A stretch of DNA of 8,513 nt from Bifidobacterium breve (lineage in GTDB: Bacteria; Actinomycetota; Actinomycetes; S36-B12), in contig CAMDKJ010000068.1 of the NCBI GenBank assembly GCA_945900705.1, positions 1-8,513 of the forward strand, written 5' to 3'. Positions 6,128 through 8,513 of the stretch are shown here, piece after piece. The position numbers were made by a program, and so were the translations under genes. How positions within the stretch are numbered: the first letter of the stretch is position 1; the number at the start of each line of letters is the position of its first letter. The notes below the pieces were generated by a model. The model was not told where the DNA came from. It ran no database searches and saw only the letters and a program-made list of their open reading frames with translations.

Positions 6128-7534
6128 TCAGCCTCTCACCGTGGTCAAATCATGTAGTGGTATAGATCTACCGGCAATCATGAAAGTGACCTCATGGCAA
6201 CTTTGGGCCACCCGAGCATTGACAACCCCAAGTAGGTCGCGAAATAGGCGTCCGCTGCTAGTTTCCGGCACCACCCCTTGGCCCACCTCATTTGATACCA
6301 GTATCACTTCAGCCCGCGTGTTGTTCAGGGCTGAAACAAGTTGGTCGGTTCGACGATGTATTTCCTTTTGGGCCACCGCACTAGCCTGCGGGTCGGTGGA
6401 CCAGCCGTTGATCTCGTCCAAGGTTCTGGTCAGCCAAAGCGCCAAGCAATCGATCAGTAGGCAACTGCCGGCTGCTGCTTTTTCGATCGCCGTGGCCAGA
6501 TCAATGGTTTCTTCAGTACGCCAATGCCCGGGCCGGCGGTCGCGGTGCGCAGTTATGCGCGCATTCCAGTTTGGGTCCTCACCTGCGGGGTAACCGGTCG
6601 CCAGATAGGTGACTTGCGAGGACCGGGCTGCGATGGTTTCGGCGAAGTGGGATTTACCGGATCGGGCACCACCCAAAATGAAGTGGTGGCTGTTACCGGC
6701 TATCCGCAGGCCCACCTCGATGACGGTGCCATCGTCGACAACGCGGGCGCAGCAGGCTAAGAGCTGAGCTCGCAGTTGCTCGGTTGGGGGATTGTGGTGG
6801 CTCAGGTGTATCGCAACAACATCGCTGTGCTCGGTGATTGCATCCATGTCGCGCAGTTCTTGCAGGGCCCTCGGAAAGGTTTCGAGATCAAGGTGCCCGT
6901 GCCCATGGTCAAATTTGGTGCCAAAAGTCTCATCAAGTAGCACCAGGTCAAAGCACCGTCCACGAATCTGATCTAGCAAAGCCGCATTGAATGGCCCGGT
7001 ATCGGTTGCATAAAAAAGGCGGCGTGCATCGGGGGCGGTGATATCGAACAGCACGGCTTCCTCGGCCAAAACGTCGCCATTACCGGTTACATGCGCTGCG
7101 GGCAAGGTGTGCACCGCATAGTCCCCGGTTCGAGTCACCAAGTTCAATTCCTCGCCGGCGGTGATCTGGTGCAGTTGCACCGCATCATTTGGCCCGATCC
7201 AGTCGCGGCAGCGTTCGAGGGCAACCGGTGGCGCCCAAATATGTAACGTGAACCCGGGGTCAACCCAACTGCGCCAGAGCAAAAAGTCCGGGGCCAGGTG
7301 GTCCGGGTGGCCGTGGGTAATCAAAATATGCTCAAGATCGGCGAACGAAGTTCCGAATCGACCGGCAGCCGCGGCTGCCGTCGGCCCAGCGTCCAGCAAG
7401 AGGCAGCCATCCACCAGCGCTGCGGTTGGGCATCGGGTTCTACCCGCGGTCCGTTCGCTCGTGCACGATGGGCAGCGACAAAATGGGTTGGGCCAACCGT
7501 CCGCGGATCCTGTGCCCAGCAGTTGAACGATCAT
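6128..7534 (-). CDS. cobU: Fusion protein: PhnP-like metallo-beta-lactamase domain plus CobU (adenosylcobinamide kinase / adenosylcobinamide-phosphate guanylyltransferase)
   Basis: This is one 468-residue frame with two domains. Residues 1 to about 280 are a metallo-beta-lactamase-fold phosphoesterase resembling PhnP: THGHPDHL gives H74, H76, D78 and H79, with further likely metal ligands H148 (PAAHVTG), D178 (YATDTG) and H243 (AIHLSHH). C19-x-C21-x2-C24 together with H246 matches the structural zinc site known in E. coli PhnP. Residues from about 284 to 468 form a full CobU: P-loop GGARSGKS (288-295), and ARITAHRDRRP (325-335) with H330 at the guanylylated histidine (His46 in Salmonella), then VSNEVGQGVVPET and GRLFRDLLGVVNARVA. 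CobU phosphorylates adenosylcobinamide and converts it to adenosylcobinamide-GDP. The ATG at 7534 overlaps the upstream stop as ATGA with no Shine-Dalgarno sequence, so translation is probably by re-initiation. N-terminally extended CobU proteins exist in Streptomyces, but from memory their histidine motif looks degenerate. The CobU function is secure; the role of the N-terminal domain is unknown. Confidence 0.93.
   Translation of the reverse strand: MIVQLLGTGSADGWPNPFCRCPSCTSERTAGRTRCPTAALVDGCLLLDAGPTAAAAAGRFGTSFADLEHILITHGHPDHLAPDFLLWRSWVDPGFTLHIWAPPVALERCRDWIGPNDAVQLHQITAGEELNLVTRTGDYAVHTLPAAHVTGNGDVLAEEAVLFDITAPDARRLFYATDTGPFNAALLDQIRGRCFDLVLLDETFGTKFDHGHGHLDLETFPRALQELRDMDAITEHSDVVAIHLSHHNPPTEQLRAQLLACCARVVDDGTVIEVGLRIAGNSHHFILGGARSGKSHFAETIAARSSQVTYLATGYPAGEDPNWNARITAHRDRRPGHWRTEETIDLATAIEKAAAGSCLLIDCLALWLTRTLDEINGWSTDPQASAVAQKEIHRRTDQLVSALNNTRAEVILVSNEVGQGVVPETSSGRLFRDLLGVVNARVAQSCHEVTFMIAGRSIPLHDLTTVRG
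6132..6137 (-). promoter_or_regulatory. Ribosome binding site of cobT inside the end of cobU
   Basis: GAGAGG on the minus strand lies 8 nt before the cobT ATG and within the last codons of the upstream fusion gene. It supports the start at 6123 and close coupling of the two genes. Confidence 0.55.
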
Positions 7535-8334
7535 GGGACGGGCACGAAAGTGGGCTGCGGGTCAAAAACGGCGCGGCGCGAAACCCGTCGCAGTGCATTC
7601 AAAATAGGCGCGCCAGCTATGAGGATCAACGTGACGGTTAGCACCGCGCGTGGAATGTCGTACCCAAGGGACGTCACTAGGGTAAATCGGACCCAGGACA
7701 TCAAGTTCTCCACAATTGGCGCGCCGGGTGTGTAGGCGAGCGTGGCCGGCAGGTTGGCGACAAATGGCCAGAACCAAAGGTTTAGCAGGAGGCCGTAGGC
7801 GAAGCTAGCGACTGCACCGTAGGCGGCGAGGAGCAGGAGTTCAGGTCGGCCGGTAGCCCTGGGCAGCAGGCCAGCACCAAGGCCGACCCATGCGGCCCCG
7901 AGCATTTGAAATGGCAGCCACGGCCCCACCCCACCGGTAAGCAGTGCCGATGAAAAAAGTGCTACCGCACCAAGGGCAAAACCAAAACCGGGCCCAAGGG
8001 CGCGACCACCGAGCACCAAAATGACCCAGATCGGCTCCAGCCCGGCAGTACCACCTCCTAGGGGTCGCAGCACCGCGACGACAGCTGCTAGCACTCCGAG
8101 CAGGGCAATGGCCTTGGCGTCCATGCCGCCGTCGGTGAACGACGAAACAACTACGGCGAGCAGTAGTGGAATGACGATCGCGAACAACCAGGGCGCATCG
8201 GTGGCATGTGCGACGACACTCGAGGTCGGGGCAGCGATAAGTGGCCAGCCGAAGGCAACCATCCCGACAAGTGAGGTGGCCGCGATGGTGATGATGGATC
8301 GCGGTCCAAGCCGAAGGGCCAAGGAGTTTGTCAC
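7531..8334 (-). CDS. ECF transporter S component, probably corrinoid-specific (CbrT-like)
   Basis: This 267-residue, very hydrophobic protein has about seven or eight membrane segments, roughly at 13-33, 47-66, 75-91, 102-118, 119-132, 138-158, 165-190 and 215-245. Conserved-looking blocks are FTDGGMDAKAIALLGVLAA (66-84), LRPLGGGTAGLEPIW (89-103), GRALGPGFGFALGA (110-123) and LLTGGVGPWLPFQMLGAAW (131-149). I recognise these from actinobacterial proteins annotated as ECF transporter S component. S components capture a vitamin and dock on an EcfT-ATPase module. A transporter ATPase gene immediately upstream and the CobU-CobT-CobS genes downstream point to cobalamin, cobinamide or another corrinoid; specificity is inferred from context only. 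The GTG at 8334 is the first possible start, because an in-frame TGA lies 15 nt upstream. It overlaps the ATPase stop by 1 bp. The 3' end overlaps the cobU start as ATGA. The EcfT partner gene would lie outside the window. Confidence 0.82.
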   Translation of the reverse strand: MTNSLALRLGPRSIITIAATSLVGMVAFGWPLIAAPTSSVVAHATDAPWLFAIVIPLLLAVVVSSFTDGGMDAKAIALLGVLAAVVAVLRPLGGGTAGLEPIWVILVLGGRALGPGFGFALGAVALFSSALLTGGVGPWLPFQMLGAAWVGLGAGLLPRATGRPELLLLAAYGAVASFAYGLLLNLWFWPFVANLPATLAYTPGAPIVENLMSWVRFTLVTSLGYDIPRAVLTVTLILIAGAPILNALRRVSRRAVFDPQPTFVPVP

Positions 8335-8513
8335 TAGCCGACCTGCTCAATCATCGCAGCGCGAACCTCGGAGACCGTTAGCCAATCCTCGGGGGCCAAG
8401 ATCTTCGCGACCTGCGGTGCGAACATGGGGGAGGCCAGTACCACTTCGTGGGTCGGCCCATCGGCAACCACTTCGCCCTCGGCGAGCACGATCACCCGCG
8501 TTGCTACCTCCGC
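8334..8513 (-). CDS. ABC/ECF transporter ATP-binding protein, C-terminal end (partial)
   Basis: An open frame enters from the right edge and gives the last 59 residues of a protein, beginning AEVATRVIVLAEGEVVADGP and ending at TAG 8336-8334. The pattern R-V-(I/V)-V-L-x-x-G-x-(V/I)-x-x-x-G-x-x-x-E-V is what follows the H-loop in ABC ATPases: a short hydrophobic strand, an acidic-glycine turn, then D/E-G-P. A tail follows (SPMFAPQVAKIL, then PEDWLTVSEV) like that seen at the end of actinobacterial ECF ATPases next to CbrT-like S components. Walker A, signature and Walker B motifs lie beyond the edge, so I cannot say whether it has one or two nucleotide-binding domains. The TAG overlaps the GTG of the S-component gene by 1 bp, so the two are translated from one message and probably form one transporter. 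This frame is too close to the edge to show a start. Confidence 0.8.
   Translation of the reverse strand, partial: AEVATRVIVLAEGEVVADGPTHEVVLASPMFAPQVAKILAPEDWLTVSEVRAAMIEQVG

Noticed and set aside
7607..7725. Two GGCGCGCC palindromes in the S-component gene (7607-7614 and 7718-7725)
   Set aside because: Both encode part of Gly-Ala-Pro in the protein. Two copies in a GC-rich coding region need no other explanation.
7841..8350. A 169-codon minus-strand frame overlapping the S-component gene
   Set aside because: It is an alternative frame of the same strand, full of Cys, Arg and His. The overlapping frame has clear membrane segments and recognisable family blocks.

Overview
This window comes from a bacterial chromosome, most likely an actinomycete (Actinobacteria/Actinomycetota). 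The base composition is moderately GC-rich by eye and was not computed. The dihydrolipoyl dehydrogenase carries the GGTCLHRGCIPTK form typical of actinobacteria. The gene neighbourhood (corrinoid salvage genes, gcvT, pepA and a 2-oxoacid dehydrogenase E2 gene) resembles the cobT/cobS...gcvT...pepB...dlaT block that I recall from Mycobacterium and similar Streptomyces arrangements. Coding density is very high. The longest gap between genes is 40 bp and most junctions overlap, so the genome looks compact and may be streamlined. The sequence alone does not identify a genus.

There are three transcription blocks. (1) Right half, minus strand, from beyond 8513 down to 4299: the 3' end of an ABC/ECF ATPase gene, an ECF-type substrate-capture membrane protein, a fusion of a PhnP-like metallo-beta-lactamase domain with CobU, then CobT and CobS. 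These five genes overlap by 1-8 bp or are 4 bp apart, so they form one operon. It imports a corrinoid and attaches the lower nucleotide loop: CobU makes adenosylcobinamide-GDP, CobT makes alpha-ribazole phosphate, and CobS joins them. (2) Plus strand, 3193-4302: gcvT, convergent with cobS. The two genes end on the same TTAA. (3) Left part, minus strand, 3160 down to beyond 1: pepA, lpdA and the 5' end of sucB. This block links a cytosolic aminopeptidase to the E3 and E2 subunits of 2-oxoacid dehydrogenase complexes.

pepA and gcvT diverge from a 32-bp gap. Neither start has a Shine-Dalgarno sequence, and each has a TANNNT -10-like hexamer exactly 7 nt before its start codon, so both mRNAs are probably leaderless. 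The most interesting protein is the MBL-CobU fusion. Its N-terminal half keeps what looks like a full set of metal ligands and a PhnP-type structural zinc site. The classic four-enzyme loop pathway also needs an alpha-ribazole-5'-phosphate phosphatase (CobC), which is not otherwise visible here, so this phosphoesterase domain is a candidate for that step. That is inference. I see no RNA genes, mobile elements, CRISPR arrays, riboswitches or strong terminators.
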